Positions 40,314 through 50,133 of a DNA stretch of 64,000 nucleotides are shown piece by piece (within the stretch, counting starts at the first letter, position 1; each line of letters opens with the position of its first letter). The position numbers and the translations under genes were made by a program. Origin of the DNA: JAJPXI01 sp051867655 (GTDB lineage: Bacteria > Bacillota > Clostridia > Oscillospirales > Oscillospiraceae); assembly GCA_051867655.1 (NCBI GenBank), contig JBJDYV010000027.1:1-64000 (forward strand). The letters run 5' to 3'. Under the pieces are notes generated by a model. It saw nothing but the letters and a program-made list of their open reading frames with translations, was not told where the DNA came from and ran no database searches.

Positions 40314-40342
40314 ATTGTACTCTGCTTTTCCTGACAGGTCAA
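40314..40342 (-). promoter_or_regulatory. ftsZ promoter
   Basis: On the minus strand TTGACC (40337-40342) and TACAAT (40314-40319) are 17 nt apart. An inverted repeat CAAGT/ACTTG lies in the leader at 40266-40281. Confidence 0.75.
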
Positions 40343-40395
40343 GGAAAAAGATAAAAAGTTTTCAGAAATAAAGCACCCTTTCCCGCGTTTTTTCC

Positions 40396-41169
40396 TCAAT
40401 CCGGGATAAATTCTCCCCACGCTCCGTCCGACCGTTTCACGGTCAGGTCGATGGTGCCCGTCTGTCCGGCGTTCAGGTATTCCGCCGCCGCCTGAAGCTT
40501 GTGCGCCAGCAGGTGGAAATCGTCGCTGTACAGGGGCAGGTACACGGAGAACCGGTTCTCATATTCCATATGGATCTCCGACGTGCCCGACAGGTCAATG
40601 CTCTGCACCTGCGCGAGCATGCCGCGCTCGGACAGGGCGGAGAGCAGCTGTTTCAGGGAGTCCAGCTTGGTACTCTCCTCCACGGAGACCGTCAGCGGTT
40701 TTCCCGCAGAGGGCATCAGCGCCGTCAGGCCGGTGATCCGGGGGTACCGCCCGGTCAGCTCGCTTCCGCCCTGCTCCAGCAGCTTGCACGCGCTGTCCAC
40801 CACCCACCAGGTCCCCTCTTCCCCCTTCAGCACACCGGCAGGGACACACTCGGTCACGGTAATGACCAGAGTGTCCGGAAGAGAGCGGCTCAGGCTTGCC
40901 GTATCGATGTAGGGCAGCCGGCTGGTGATCTTCCGGCCGGTCTGAACGGTCCCCACCAGGAACAGGTTATCCCCCAGCTCCACTTCGGCGGCGGCGATGA
41001 TCTTCTCATCGGTATAGACCGTGCTGCCCGCGATCGTGATCGTTTCCACCCGGAAAAAGACGATGCAGCCGGCCACGAGGGCGACCAGGATCAGCACAAC
41101 GGACAACAGCTTATAGAGGAAGCCGAAGCGTCCCCTTCTGCGCCGTCTTCTGCTGCGTCTTGCTGCCAT
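40396..41169 (-). CDS. ftsQ: Cell division protein FtsQ/DivIB
   Basis: A 257-residue bitopic divisome protein. It has an Arg-rich cytoplasmic start (about 14 residues), one membrane helix (about 17-40), a POTRA domain (VETITIAGSTVYTDEKIIAAAEV) and an FtsQ/DivIB beta domain. In Gram-positive bacteria it binds FtsL and DivIC at the septum. It starts 9 nt after murA. Confidence 0.9.
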   Translation of the reverse strand: MAARRSRRRRRRGRFGFLYKLLSVVLILVALVAGCIVFFRVETITIAGSTVYTDEKIIAAAEVELGDNLFLVGTVQTGRKITSRLPYIDTASLSRSLPDTLVITVTECVPAGVLKGEEGTWWVVDSACKLLEQGGSELTGRYPRITGLTALMPSAGKPLTVSVEESTKLDSLKQLLSALSERGMLAQVQSIDLSGTSEIHMEYENRFSVYLPLYSDDFHLLAHKLQAAAEYLNAGQTGTIDLTVKRSDGAWGEFIPD

Positions 41170-41178
41170 GGTCTTTCC

Positions 41179-42432
41179 TCATTCCAATCTTTTGATCTCT
41201 GCGCCCAGGGCGCGCAGGTCGTCTTCCAGCCGCGCATAGCCCCGGTCAATGTGGTGCAGGCCGGTCAGGACGGTCTCGCCCTGGGCGCCCAGGGCGGCCA
41301 CCGCCAGAGCCGCTCCGCCCCGCAGGTCGGCGGCGCGGACGGCATTTCCGTGCAGGCGGGGCACACCGCTGACGACGGCCACCCGGCCCTCCACACGGAT
41401 CTCCGCTCCCATGCGCGTCAGCTCATCCACATGGCGGTAGCGGCTTTCAAATACATTCTCCGCAAACACCGTGGTACCCACGGCGGATGCCATCGCTGCC
41501 ATCAGCGGGGCCTGGGCGTCGGTAGGAAAGCCCGGATAGGGGGCCGTGCGGATGGGGCGCACGGCGTTCAGGCGGGCGCCGCAGGTCAGGCGTACGCGGC
41601 CCGTTTCGCTGCGCACCTCACACCCCGCCTCCCGGAGGACGGAGGTCACGGTGGACAGATGGCGGTAGTCCACCCCCCGCACGGACACGTCGCCCCCCGC
41701 CGCTGCCGCAGCGGTCAGATAGGTGGCTGCCACGATCCGGTCGCCGATGACGGTATGCTCCCCGCCGTGGAGCGTTTGGCCGCCCTCGATGACGATGGTG
41801 GAGGACCCCGCCCCGCGCACCTTGGCGCCCATGGCGTTCAGGAAGTCCTGCAGATCCGCGATCTCAGGCTCCCGGGCCGCGTTCACAAGGATCGTGGTCC
41901 CCTGCGCGCCGCAGGCGGCCAGCATCGCATTTTCCGTGGCTCCCACGCTGGGCAGGGACAGGCTGATCTCCCGGCCCGTCAGCCGGGGCGCGGTGCAGTG
42001 CAGGCCGCCCGGGCCCTCGTTGATTTCCGCCCCCAGAGCGCGCATGGCGGACAGATGCAGGTCGATGGGGCGGGGCCCCAGCTCACACCCGCCGGGCATG
42101 TTCATGTCCGCACAGCCCATGCGGGCCAAAATGGCCCCCAGGAAGATCACCGACGAGCGCATTTCCCGCATCAGTTCATCCGGCACGTCGCAGCGCGTCA
42201 AGCCAGAGGCGTCCACCGTGACGGTGTCCCCCTCCCGGCAGGTCCGACAGCCCAGGTGCTCCAGAATGGTCAGGGAGGCCTTGACGTCGGACAGGCAGGG
42301 ACAGTTGTGGATCACGCTGACGCCGGGGGCCAGTACCGTGGCGGCCAGAATGGGCAGCACACTGTTTTTCGCGCCGTGTATCGTCACTTCACCGGACAGC
42401 CGCCGCCCGCCCAGGATCCGAAATTCGCTCAT
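41179..42432 (-). CDS. murA: UDP-N-acetylglucosamine 1-carboxyvinyltransferase
   Basis: A 417-residue enzyme of the first committed peptidoglycan step, transferring enolpyruvate from PEP to UDP-GlcNAc. The N-terminal GGRRLSGEVTIHGAKNS and the active-site loop GGCELGPRPIDLH with Cys116 are present; that Cys is the fosfomycin target. It lies between murG and ftsQ, a placement seen in several Clostridia. GGAGGG precedes the ATG. Confidence 0.95.
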   Translation of the reverse strand: MSEFRILGGRRLSGEVTIHGAKNSVLPILAATVLAPGVSVIHNCPCLSDVKASLTILEHLGCRTCREGDTVTVDASGLTRCDVPDELMREMRSSVIFLGAILARMGCADMNMPGGCELGPRPIDLHLSAMRALGAEINEGPGGLHCTAPRLTGREISLSLPSVGATENAMLAACGAQGTTILVNAAREPEIADLQDFLNAMGAKVRGAGSSTIVIEGGQTLHGGEHTVIGDRIVAATYLTAAAAAGGDVSVRGVDYRHLSTVTSVLREAGCEVRSETGRVRLTCGARLNAVRPIRTAPYPGFPTDAQAPLMAAMASAVGTTVFAENVFESRYRHVDELTRMGAEIRVEGRVAVVSGVPRLHGNAVRAADLRGGAALAVAALGAQGETVLTGLHHIDRGYARLEDDLRALGAEIKRLE

Positions 42433-42488
42433 ACAGGTCCCTCCGTTTCATGGTCTCACACCATGCTATGCGGAGGGATTTGCCGGGG

Positions 42489-43589
42489 TTACTTCAAAAG
42501 GCCGGTGAGCACCTGATAGATCTGCTCGGCGGCGTCCGGGATGGACTGGGCTGTCAGGGCGCGGATCATCCCGTCCCGGCGGCCCGAATCGCCCAGGATG
42601 GCGGCGGCCTCGTCATACAGGCGCTGGCCGGAGCACGCGGGCTCGGGCAGCAGGACCGCCCCGCCGTGGTCGGAGAGAGCCCTGGCGTTCTTGGTCTGGT
42701 GGTCCGCCGTCACATTGGGTGAGGGCACCAGAATGGCGGGCTTGGCAATGGCCGTCAGCTCCGCGATGGTGGACGCGCCCGCCCGGCAGATCACCAGATC
42801 GGCGGCGGCACACACCAACGGCATATCGTAGATATACGGACGCAGGTCCACATACGGGCTGTCCGGGCAGCCGGCCTTCATGGTCTCGTAATTGCGCCCG
42901 GCGCCGTGGATATGGTGGAACGGAAAGCCCGCTTGCTCCTCCAGGCGGAAAAACTCGCTCATATAGCCGTTCATGACGTCGGCGCCCAAACTGCCGAAGA
43001 AGGACAGCAGCAGGGGCTTGCCGTCGGTCAGGCCCAGCTGGGCGCGGGCCTCCTGCCGGGTATAGCGGAAGAAATCACCCCGCACCGGCGTTCCGGTGAC
43101 CACCACTTTTTCCGGGTTGTCATAGTGGGCACGGGAGTCCTCAAAGCCCACCATCACCACGTCCACCACCTTGGACAGGGTCCTGGTGGTCAGGCCGGGC
43201 ACGGCGTTGGACTCGTGGACGGCGGTGGGGATGCCCCGCTTGGCGGCCGCTTTCACCACCGGATAGGAGGCGTAGCCGCCGGTGCCCACCACCAGGTCGG
43301 GTTTGAACTCGTCCAGGATGGCCGCCGCTTGCTTTCTGGAGCGGCCCAGGTTGACCAGAGTGCCGCAATTATGCTTGATGGCGGCGGGACTGAGGGAGCG
43401 GTAAAAGCTGGAGATGGTGACTGTTTTCAGGTCAAAGCCCTCCTGGGGCACCAGCTTGGTCTCCATGCCCCCGTCCGCCCCCACAAAGAGGATCCGGCAG
43501 CCGGGATTGCGCTCCTGGAACAGCCGGGCCAGGGCCACGGCGGGGTTGATGTGTCCGGCGGTGCCGCCGCAAGTAAAGAGGATGTTCAA
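42489..43589 (-). CDS. murG: Lipid II-forming N-acetylglucosaminyltransferase
   Basis: A 366-residue GT28 enzyme that adds GlcNAc to lipid I at the inner membrane face. CGGTAGHINPAVALA is the acceptor-side G-loop, and RAGASTIAELTAIAKPAILVPSP with the following HQTKNA is the UDP-GlcNAc donor site. The start is 13 nt after ftsW. Confidence 0.95.
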   Translation of the reverse strand: MNILFTCGGTAGHINPAVALARLFQERNPGCRILFVGADGGMETKLVPQEGFDLKTVTISSFYRSLSPAAIKHNCGTLVNLGRSRKQAAAILDEFKPDLVVGTGGYASYPVVKAAAKRGIPTAVHESNAVPGLTTRTLSKVVDVVMVGFEDSRAHYDNPEKVVVTGTPVRGDFFRYTRQEARAQLGLTDGKPLLLSFFGSLGADVMNGYMSEFFRLEEQAGFPFHHIHGAGRNYETMKAGCPDSPYVDLRPYIYDMPLVCAAADLVICRAGASTIAELTAIAKPAILVPSPNVTADHQTKNARALSDHGGAVLLPEPACSGQRLYDEAAAILGDSGRRDGMIRALTAQSIPDAAEQIYQVLTGLLK

Positions 43590-43601
43590 TCCAAAGACCT
43601 C

Positions 43602-44807
43602 CTATCCGGCTTTGGGCGCCGGAATTTGTCGGGATACACTTAAGACGATGCCCATTTCCGCCAGCTGGATCATCAGGGCCGTGCCGCCGTAGCTGAAGAA
43701 GGGCAGGGAGATGCCGGTGACGGGGAGCAGGCCGGTGACCACACCGATGTTGAAGAACACCTGGAAAGCGAACAGGGTGATGATGCCCACGATGAGCAGA
43801 GCCCCAAAGCGGTCCCGGGCGTGGATGGCCAGCCAGTAGCCCCGGATGATCAGCAGGGCGAACAGGATCAGGATCAGCGCCGCGCCGATGAACCCCAGCT
43901 CCTCGCAAACAATGGGGAAAATACAGTCGTTTTCCGGCTCGGGCACATACAAAAACTTCTGGCGGCTGTTGCCCAGGCCCAGGCCCAGCAGTCCGCCGGA
44001 GCCGATGGCGTACAGGGACTGGATGGTCTGAAAGCCTTTCCCCTGGGGATCGATCCAGGGGTCTCGCCACACGGCCAGCCGGGCGCTGGTGTGCGCCATT
44101 TGGGTCATGAGGAAGCCCAGCGCACCGCCCGCGAGAAGCCCGCCGCCGATGAACCAGTGCAGCTTGACGCCGGCGGCGAACAGGATGGCCGCGCCGGCCA
44201 CCAGGATCAGGACAGTACCTGACATATGGGGTTCCTTGAGCATCAGAGCGGCGATGACCAGCAGAATCAAAGCGTAGGGGATCAGCTCCAAAAAGCCGAC
44301 CCGGTCCAGGAAACCCAGAAACCTGCCCGCCAGGGACCGGCTGTTCCACTTTTTCTTTTTTCCCGTGCTTCGCTTGGACAGCCGGGCGGAAAAATAGAGC
44401 ACCACGCCCAGCTTGGCTACCTCCGAGGGCTGGATACTCACCGGCCCGATGTAGATCCATCGCCGTGCGCCGTTGATCTCCTTGCCGATGCCGGGCACCA
44501 GCACCAGGACCAACAGGACGATGGCTGCTCCCAGAACAAAGACCGACAGTCCGCGCAGGACCTGGTAGTTGATCTTGGACACAAACCAGAGTACCGCCAC
44601 GCCTGCCACACCGAACAGGAGCTGACGGATGAAATAGTAATAAGGCGTACTGACCTTCGGGTCATAATAGGCCGACGCATAGGACGCCGACAGCACCATG
44701 ATCAGTCCGATGCCCAGCAGCATCAGAGTCAGCATCAGGAAAGGCAGGTCCATGGGGCCCCGGGCCAGCTGTTCTTCAATTGTCAGGTCGCGTTTGGGCT
44801 TTGCCAT
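43602..44807 (-). CDS. ftsW: Septal SEDS glycosyltransferase FtsW
   Basis: A 401-residue ten-helix SEDS polymerase that makes glycan strands from lipid II with its cognate class B PBP. Helices and the motifs NGARRWIYIGPVSIQPSEVAK, DPWIDPQGKGFQTIQSLYAIGSGG and LPFFSYGGTALM are clear. The neighbouring spoVD gene encodes a likely partner; SpoVE and FtsW cannot be told apart here. AAAGGAG precedes the ATG. Confidence 0.92.
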   Translation of the reverse strand: MAKPKRDLTIEEQLARGPMDLPFLMLTLMLLGIGLIMVLSASYASAYYDPKVSTPYYYFIRQLLFGVAGVAVLWFVSKINYQVLRGLSVFVLGAAIVLLVLVLVPGIGKEINGARRWIYIGPVSIQPSEVAKLGVVLYFSARLSKRSTGKKKKWNSRSLAGRFLGFLDRVGFLELIPYALILLVIAALMLKEPHMSGTVLILVAGAAILFAAGVKLHWFIGGGLLAGGALGFLMTQMAHTSARLAVWRDPWIDPQGKGFQTIQSLYAIGSGGLLGLGLGNSRQKFLYVPEPENDCIFPIVCEELGFIGAALILILFALLIIRGYWLAIHARDRFGALLIVGIITLFAFQVFFNIGVVTGLLPVTGISLPFFSYGGTALMIQLAEMGIVLSVSRQIPAPKAG

Positions 44808-44828
44808 GGGGCCGCTCCTTTCGTCGGA

Positions 44829-45830
44829 TCAGGGGAGAACGTACCGCTGCGCCACGCCCAGCAGGGCCAGGGCGCAGAAAACCAGGGTAATACCGGAAAA
44901 GACGAAGACCAGCTTTTTCTCCGACCAGCCGCCCAGTTCCAGATGGTGGTGCAGGGGGGCCATGCGGAAAATGCGCTTGCCGTGGGTCAGCTTGAAATAG
45001 GCCACCTGGATGATGTCGGAGGCGGTCTCCGCCAGATAGATGATGCCGATCAAAATCAGCACCAGGGGCATATCCAGGGCAAAGGCCAGGCCGCACACCG
45101 CGCCGCCCAGGAACAGGGAGCCGGTGTCCCCCATAAACACCTTGGCCGGGTGGAAATTGTAGATCAGAAAGCCGATCAGCGCACCCAGCAGGGCCCCGGA
45201 GAAGGTGCCCAGAGCGGTCTTGCCCCACAGGGCGCACACCACCGTGTAAAACAGCGCCACGGGCACAGTCACGCCGGCGGCCAGACCGTCAATGCCGTCG
45301 GTGATGTTGACTGCGTTGACGCAGCCCACCATGACGAAGGCGGCGAAGATCATGTACACCACCCAGGGCAGCACCAGCTCGGTGTTGAAGAAGGGAATGT
45401 ACAGGTTGGGCGTCAGATGGTGGGTGTAGCGCAGCAGGGCGGTGAAGGCGATGGCCGCCGCCAGCTGCAGCAGGAACTTCTGCGGAGCGGTCAGGCCGGT
45501 ATTTTCATGCTTTTTCAGCTTGGCATAATCGTCCACAAAGCCGATAGCGCCGTACACCAGGGCAAAGGCCAGCACAAACAGGGCGGAAAAATCTCCCTGG
45601 GCAAAATCCCGCCAGCCCAGGATCAGGACAACGGCGGTGATGCCCACGATAAACATGATACCGCCCATGGTGGGCGTGCCCTGCTTGGACATGTGCCAGG
45701 TGGGGCCGTCCGTCTTGATGGACTGCCCCGCCTTCATTCGCCGCAGGGTGGGCACCAGAAAGCGCCCCACCAGCGCGGTAATGACAAAGGAAAGCACGGC
45801 GACGATTGCGTAATAAATCATCATTTGCAT
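44829..45830 (-). CDS. mraY: Phospho-MurNAc-pentapeptide translocase
   Basis: A 333-residue ten-helix membrane enzyme that transfers phospho-MurNAc-pentapeptide to undecaprenyl phosphate to make lipid I. Catalytic Asp pair FVDDYAK and later NITDGIDGLAAG, plus the HHHLELGGW loop near the C-terminus, are all present. Length is as usual. Confidence 0.95.
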   Translation of the reverse strand: MQMMIYYAIVAVLSFVITALVGRFLVPTLRRMKAGQSIKTDGPTWHMSKQGTPTMGGIMFIVGITAVVLILGWRDFAQGDFSALFVLAFALVYGAIGFVDDYAKLKKHENTGLTAPQKFLLQLAAAIAFTALLRYTHHLTPNLYIPFFNTELVLPWVVYMIFAAFVMVGCVNAVNITDGIDGLAAGVTVPVALFYTVVCALWGKTALGTFSGALLGALIGFLIYNFHPAKVFMGDTGSLFLGGAVCGLAFALDMPLVLILIGIIYLAETASDIIQVAYFKLTHGKRIFRMAPLHHHLELGGWSEKKLVFVFSGITLVFCALALLGVAQRYVLP

Positions 45831-45871
45831 GATCTGAACCTCCGGACTTTTTCAAATAGCACTGTATTATA

Positions 45872-47317
45872 TCACGCTTTTTGAAAAAAGTCTTTGACTT
45901 CTTCCCTTTCGTCCAGGTGATACTTTACACCGTTGATCTCCTGGTACGTTTCATGCCCTTTTCCCGCCAGCACGATCACGTCCCCCGGCCGCCCGTTGGC
46001 CAGAGCGTACCGAATGGCGGCACGGCGGTCCGGCTCCACCACATAGGGAGTTTTCGTCCCCTCCATCCCCTTCAGAATGTCATCAATGATGGCCTGGGGC
46101 AGCTCGGTGCGGGGATTGTCGCTGGTGACCACCACGAAATCGGCCAGGTCGGCGGCAATCTCTCCCATGATGGGGCGCTTGGAGCGGTCCCGGTCGCCGC
46201 CGCAGCCGAACAGGCAGATCACACGGTTTTGGGCCAGCGGCCGCACGGTGGTGAGAATATTCTCCAGCGCGTCGGGGGTGTGGGCATAGTCGATGAGCAC
46301 GGTATACAGGGCCGGGACGGACACCACCTCGATGCGCCCCTTGACCCCCTTGGCATGGGCCAGAGACTCCGCCACCGCGGAAAGCGGCAGGCCCAGGCCC
46401 AGGGCGCAGGCGATCACGCCCAAGGCGTTGTAAATGGAGAACCCGCCCGGTATGGGCAGCCGGACGCGGCGGATGTCGCCGATTGTCACCGCCTCAAACT
46501 CCACCCGCTCGGGAAACAGGCGGATGTTCTTGGCCGTCAGGTCGGCTTCATCCTTATTCTCCGAATAAGTGAATTTGGGACAGGTGACCGTTTTGCTGAA
46601 ATACCGTCCCGCCTCGTCGTCCAGATTCAGGACGGCCAGGTCGGTCTGATCGAACAGCCGTCCCTTGGCGTCCCGGTACGCCTCCATGGTCTTGTGAAAG
46701 TCCAGGTGGTCGGGAGTCAGGTTGGTGAAGATGCCCGCGGCAAAGCGCAGTGTGTCCACCCGGTGGAGTACCAGGGCGTGGGAGGAGACCTCCATGACCA
46801 CATGGGTGCATCCCGCGTCCGCCATGCGGCGCAGCAGCTGCTGGAGATCCCAGGATTCCGGGGTGGTGCGCTCGGCGGGAAAGCTCTCATCGCCGATCAT
46901 GTTCCGGTTGGTGCCGATCAGCCCCACCCTGGCCCCGGCGCACCGCTCCAGCACCTCCTTGAGCAGGTAGGTGGTGGTGGTCTTGCCGTTGGTGCCGGTG
47001 ACGGCCAGCAGCTTCATCTCCCGGGCGGGATGGGAAAACCAGTTTGCGGACACCACGGCCAAAGCCGCCCGGGTATCGGAGCACACCAGCCAGGGGCCCT
47101 CCCCCTCCGGCGCGCACTGGCAGAGCACGGCCGCGGCGCCCTTTTCCAGGGCTTCGGCAATGTGCAGATGTCCGTCGGTCTTATAGCCCGACAGAGCTAC
47201 GAACAGAGCGCCGCTCTCCAGGGTGCGGGTGTCATAGGAAACGGAAGTGATTTGGACGTCCCGGGAGACGGCGCAGGAATTCAGCGTCACTCCCTCAAGC
47301 AGCTGGTCTAACTTCAT
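45872..47317 (-). CDS. murE: UDP-MurNAc-tripeptide synthetase
   Basis: A 481-residue Mur ligase that adds the third stem residue. TGTNGKTTTTYLL is the P-loop, and DNPRTE is the motif that selects meso-diaminopimelate, so the wall is likely of the meso-DAP type. A Lys in the central domain that is normally carbamylated is probably present (AKGRLFDQ region). The start at 47317 follows GGAGG. murF and murD, which normally follow, are absent; mraY comes next. Confidence 0.95.
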   Translation of the reverse strand: MKLDQLLEGVTLNSCAVSRDVQITSVSYDTRTLESGALFVALSGYKTDGHLHIAEALEKGAAAVLCQCAPEGEGPWLVCSDTRAALAVVSANWFSHPAREMKLLAVTGTNGKTTTTYLLKEVLERCAGARVGLIGTNRNMIGDESFPAERTTPESWDLQQLLRRMADAGCTHVVMEVSSHALVLHRVDTLRFAAGIFTNLTPDHLDFHKTMEAYRDAKGRLFDQTDLAVLNLDDEAGRYFSKTVTCPKFTYSENKDEADLTAKNIRLFPERVEFEAVTIGDIRRVRLPIPGGFSIYNALGVIACALGLGLPLSAVAESLAHAKGVKGRIEVVSVPALYTVLIDYAHTPDALENILTTVRPLAQNRVICLFGCGGDRDRSKRPIMGEIAADLADFVVVTSDNPRTELPQAIIDDILKGMEGTKTPYVVEPDRRAAIRYALANGRPGDVIVLAGKGHETYQEINGVKYHLDEREEVKDFFQKA

Positions 47318-47343
47318 CCAATACCTCCACGTTGATCGATCCG

Positions 47344-49830
47344 TCAATCATTGATGACCGCGCCGGTATAGTCCTTGATACTGCTGTCCATAAAGCGTAC
47401 TTCGACCACGGTCCCGCGGTCCACCAGGGTACCGGCGGCAATGGACTGGCTGGCCGCCTTGTTGGAGGACACATAATACTCCACCGCGCCGGTGGCGCGC
47501 AGGTACAGGCCTGCCCTGTTCAGAGCGTTTTGGGTCTCCTCCGGCGTCAGTCCCTGCACATCGGGCACCTCCACCTGGTCGGTGGGCACTTCCTCGTTGC
47601 CCAGATAGAGCACCACCTGGCTGTTGCCCGGGATGGTCGCGCCCTGGGCGGGGATCTGCCCGGTGACGACTTCGCCCTCACCTACCGTGCGATAGGTCAG
47701 GCCAGCCTGGGTCAGCACGCTCTGGGCATAGTCCAGATAATGTCCCGTCACCTTGGGCACCATGGTGTCGGCGCCGGACAGCTCGTCAGGCGTATACTGC
47801 TTCTCCACGCCCATGTAGTCCAGAATATTGGCGATCAGCTTGCCCGCCAGGGGGGCCGCCATTTGGCCGCCGCTGATGTAGTACCCATCCTCGGTCAGGT
47901 TGGGGTTCGACGCGGACTTTTTGGGCCCGTCGAAGGCCAGCAGGACGATGACCTTGGGATCGTTGGCGGGAGCGAAGCCCACAAAGGAGACGACGTTGCG
48001 GCTCTTACTCGAGGTCTCCGAAGTACCCGTCTTGCCGCCGATGCGGTAGCCGGCGGTATAGGCGTTGTGGCCGGTGCCGTTGGCTACGACGCTCTCCAGA
48101 ATGGTGCGCGCCCGTTCGCTGGTGGACTCGGAGACCACCTGGCGCACTTCCATGGTCTGATGCTGGTAGAGGACATTGCCGTTCCCGTCGCTGATCTGAT
48201 CCACCACATAGGGCTCCAGCAGGTGGCCGCCGTTGATGACCGAGGCGAAGGCGGTGATCAGCTGGATGGGAGTCACCTGGAACCGCTGGCCGAAGGATGC
48301 GGTGGCCAGCTCCACGATGCCGAATTTCTCCCGGGGCCACCGCAGGTTGTCGTTATCATTGCTGGCCTCGCCGGGAATGTCGATGCCGGTCTTTCCGATC
48401 AGGTTATACCGTTCCAGGTAGTCGTAAAATTTCTCCGCCCCCAGCTTCTGGCCGATATCCATAAAAGCGGGGTTGCAGGAGTTCTCCACCGCCTCGGTCA
48501 GGGTCTGGAAGCCATGGCCCTCCTTTTTGCTGCAGCTGATCTCGCGGTCGGCCACATGGAACGAGCCGGTGCAGGTGAAGGTATAGGATTCGTCGATCAC
48601 ACCCTCCTCCAAAGCGGCGGCCAGCACCATCGCCTTGAAGGTGGAGCCGGGCTCATAGGTGTCGTTCAGGGCCTTGCTGCGCCACTGATCCCACTGAGCC
48701 TGCTGCAGTGCCGACACATACGTCTGCTTTTTTTCGGTGAGCTGATCCAGGGCCTGCTTCTGCTCGGCGGTCAGAGCGGCATTCTCCTGCTCGGCGGCGC
48801 TCTGCAGGACACTCAGATACTCCGACTCGGCGTCGGTCAGCTTCAGCTGCGCCAGCTCCTCCGCCGTCTCCGGATCGGCGATGGAGTTGGGATTGTTCAG
48901 GTCGTAATCGGGGGAGCTGGCCATGCCGAGGATCGCCCCGGTATTGGGGTCCATGGCGATGGCCCAGCCGCCGTACTGCACATCGTAGGTCTCGATGCCC
49001 TCCTCCAAAACGGATTCCAGCATACCCTGGATGGCGGCGTCGATGGTCAGCGTCATGTCGCTGCCGTCCACGGCGTCGATGTAGTTTTCATAGCGGGAGA
49101 GCATCTCCGTACCGTTGGCGTTTTTTGCGGTGACCACCCGGCCCGCTTCCCCGGACAGTTCGTCGTTGTAGAGGGCTTCCAGGCCGTACGCGCCCTGGTT
49201 CTCCGCGTTGACGAACCCGATGACATGGGACGCCAGGGAGGAGTTGGGGTAGTAGCGCTTGGTGTCCGGCTCCAGGTAAACGCCGGTGGAGAGCTTGTTT
49301 TCGGTAATGAAAGTACGCACCTGTTCAGCCACGTCCTCCTCCACCTTGGATTTGACGATCTCATACTGGCGGCTGGTCCGGGACAGCCGGTCCAGAATCA
49401 CCGACTCCTCCACATCCAGGATGGCGGACAGGCCGGAGGCAATGAATTCATTGGTCGGCTCCGGGTAGTCGGGATACTTCCCGTTCCCCTTCTTCGCCTC
49501 TTCCACAGCCTCGGCGTACTTCTCCTGCAGACTGACAACATCCTTGGGAGACAGCACCACCTTGTACGCCGTACTGGAGATCGCCAGGATCGTGCCCTTG
49601 GAATCGTAAATGGTTCCACGGTTAGCGGACACGGTCACGTCCCGGGTCTGCTGCTTGATCGCCAGGTCCTGATAGTACTCGTGGTTGACGATCTGGATAT
49701 CCCACAGCTTCCAAAACAGCGGAATAAACACCGCCACGCCGAATACGGCCATCAGGAAAATAGTCCTCCCCAGGATCGTGCGGTTTGCCCTGCGGTCGTT
49801 TTCCCGTTTTTTCTGTTCCTTTTCCGTCAA
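47344..49830 (-). CDS. spoVD: Class B penicillin-binding protein with PASTA domains (FtsI/SpoVD)
   Basis: An 828-residue septal transpeptidase. A cytoplasmic tail and a membrane helix (about 20-42) precede the dimerisation domain, then the transpeptidase with STFK (Ser396, Lys399), SCN (451-453) and KTGT (from Lys600), and two PASTA repeats (about 695-755 and 760-820). Between NPN (314) and YEPGS (392) there is a segment of about 75 residues, rich in Ala, Glu, Gln and Leu, where related proteins have about 20; it looks like a coiled-coil insertion. Translation starts at TTG with a strong AAGGAGG. SpoVD and PBP2b/FtsI are alternatives. Confidence 0.93.
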   Translation of the reverse strand: MTEKEQKKRENDRRANRTILGRTIFLMAVFGVAVFIPLFWKLWDIQIVNHEYYQDLAIKQQTRDVTVSANRGTIYDSKGTILAISSTAYKVVLSPKDVVSLQEKYAEAVEEAKKGNGKYPDYPEPTNEFIASGLSAILDVEESVILDRLSRTSRQYEIVKSKVEEDVAEQVRTFITENKLSTGVYLEPDTKRYYPNSSLASHVIGFVNAENQGAYGLEALYNDELSGEAGRVVTAKNANGTEMLSRYENYIDAVDGSDMTLTIDAAIQGMLESVLEEGIETYDVQYGGWAIAMDPNTGAILGMASSPDYDLNNPNSIADPETAEELAQLKLTDAESEYLSVLQSAAEQENAALTAEQKQALDQLTEKKQTYVSALQQAQWDQWRSKALNDTYEPGSTFKAMVLAAALEEGVIDESYTFTCTGSFHVADREISCSKKEGHGFQTLTEAVENSCNPAFMDIGQKLGAEKFYDYLERYNLIGKTGIDIPGEASNDNDNLRWPREKFGIVELATASFGQRFQVTPIQLITAFASVINGGHLLEPYVVDQISDGNGNVLYQHQTMEVRQVVSESTSERARTILESVVANGTGHNAYTAGYRIGGKTGTSETSSKSRNVVSFVGFAPANDPKVIVLLAFDGPKKSASNPNLTEDGYYISGGQMAAPLAGKLIANILDYMGVEKQYTPDELSGADTMVPKVTGHYLDYAQSVLTQAGLTYRTVGEGEVVTGQIPAQGATIPGNSQVVLYLGNEEVPTDQVEVPDVQGLTPEETQNALNRAGLYLRATGAVEYYVSSNKAASQSIAAGTLVDRGTVVEVRFMDSSIKDYTGAVIND

Positions 49831-49856
49831 GGGGTGCCTCCTTATATCTGCGAAGG

Positions 49857-50133
49857 GCGCAAGAAAACTCCTTTTCTTGCGCTCGGGATCATGAAAAATC
49901 CTTTGGACCTTTTCATGATCCCAATAATGCCGTTACTTTCGTGCCGCACAGCGGCACAAAAGTCCTCACTCTGTTCGCCGCAAACCTTGCGCAGCGAGGT
50001 TTGCGGGGCATCTGATCCCATTCGAGGCGGGCTCTGCCCCCTCGAGCTCCCCCGCGCTGATCCAAACCTCTTCGATGTCGCGGAAGGTCGTCTTACTAGC
50101 AGGGGCGCAAGAAAACTCCTTTTCTTGCGCCCC
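49857..50133. repeat. Intergenic array of six hairpins between ftsL and spoVD
   Basis: Arms at 49857-49867/49872-49882; 49885-49897/49910-49922; 49935-49947/49951-49963 (one mismatch); 49978-49987/49997-50006; 50023-50032/50036-50044 (one bulge); 50102-50115/50120-50133. The first and last contain the same arms GCGCAAGAAAA and TTTTCTTGCGC with the same CTCC loop, so one hairpin unit is present twice. The remaining 64 nt to ftsL hold nothing I recognise. Neighbouring dcw junctions are 3-57 nt, so this 367-nt gap is exceptional. Confidence 0.85.
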
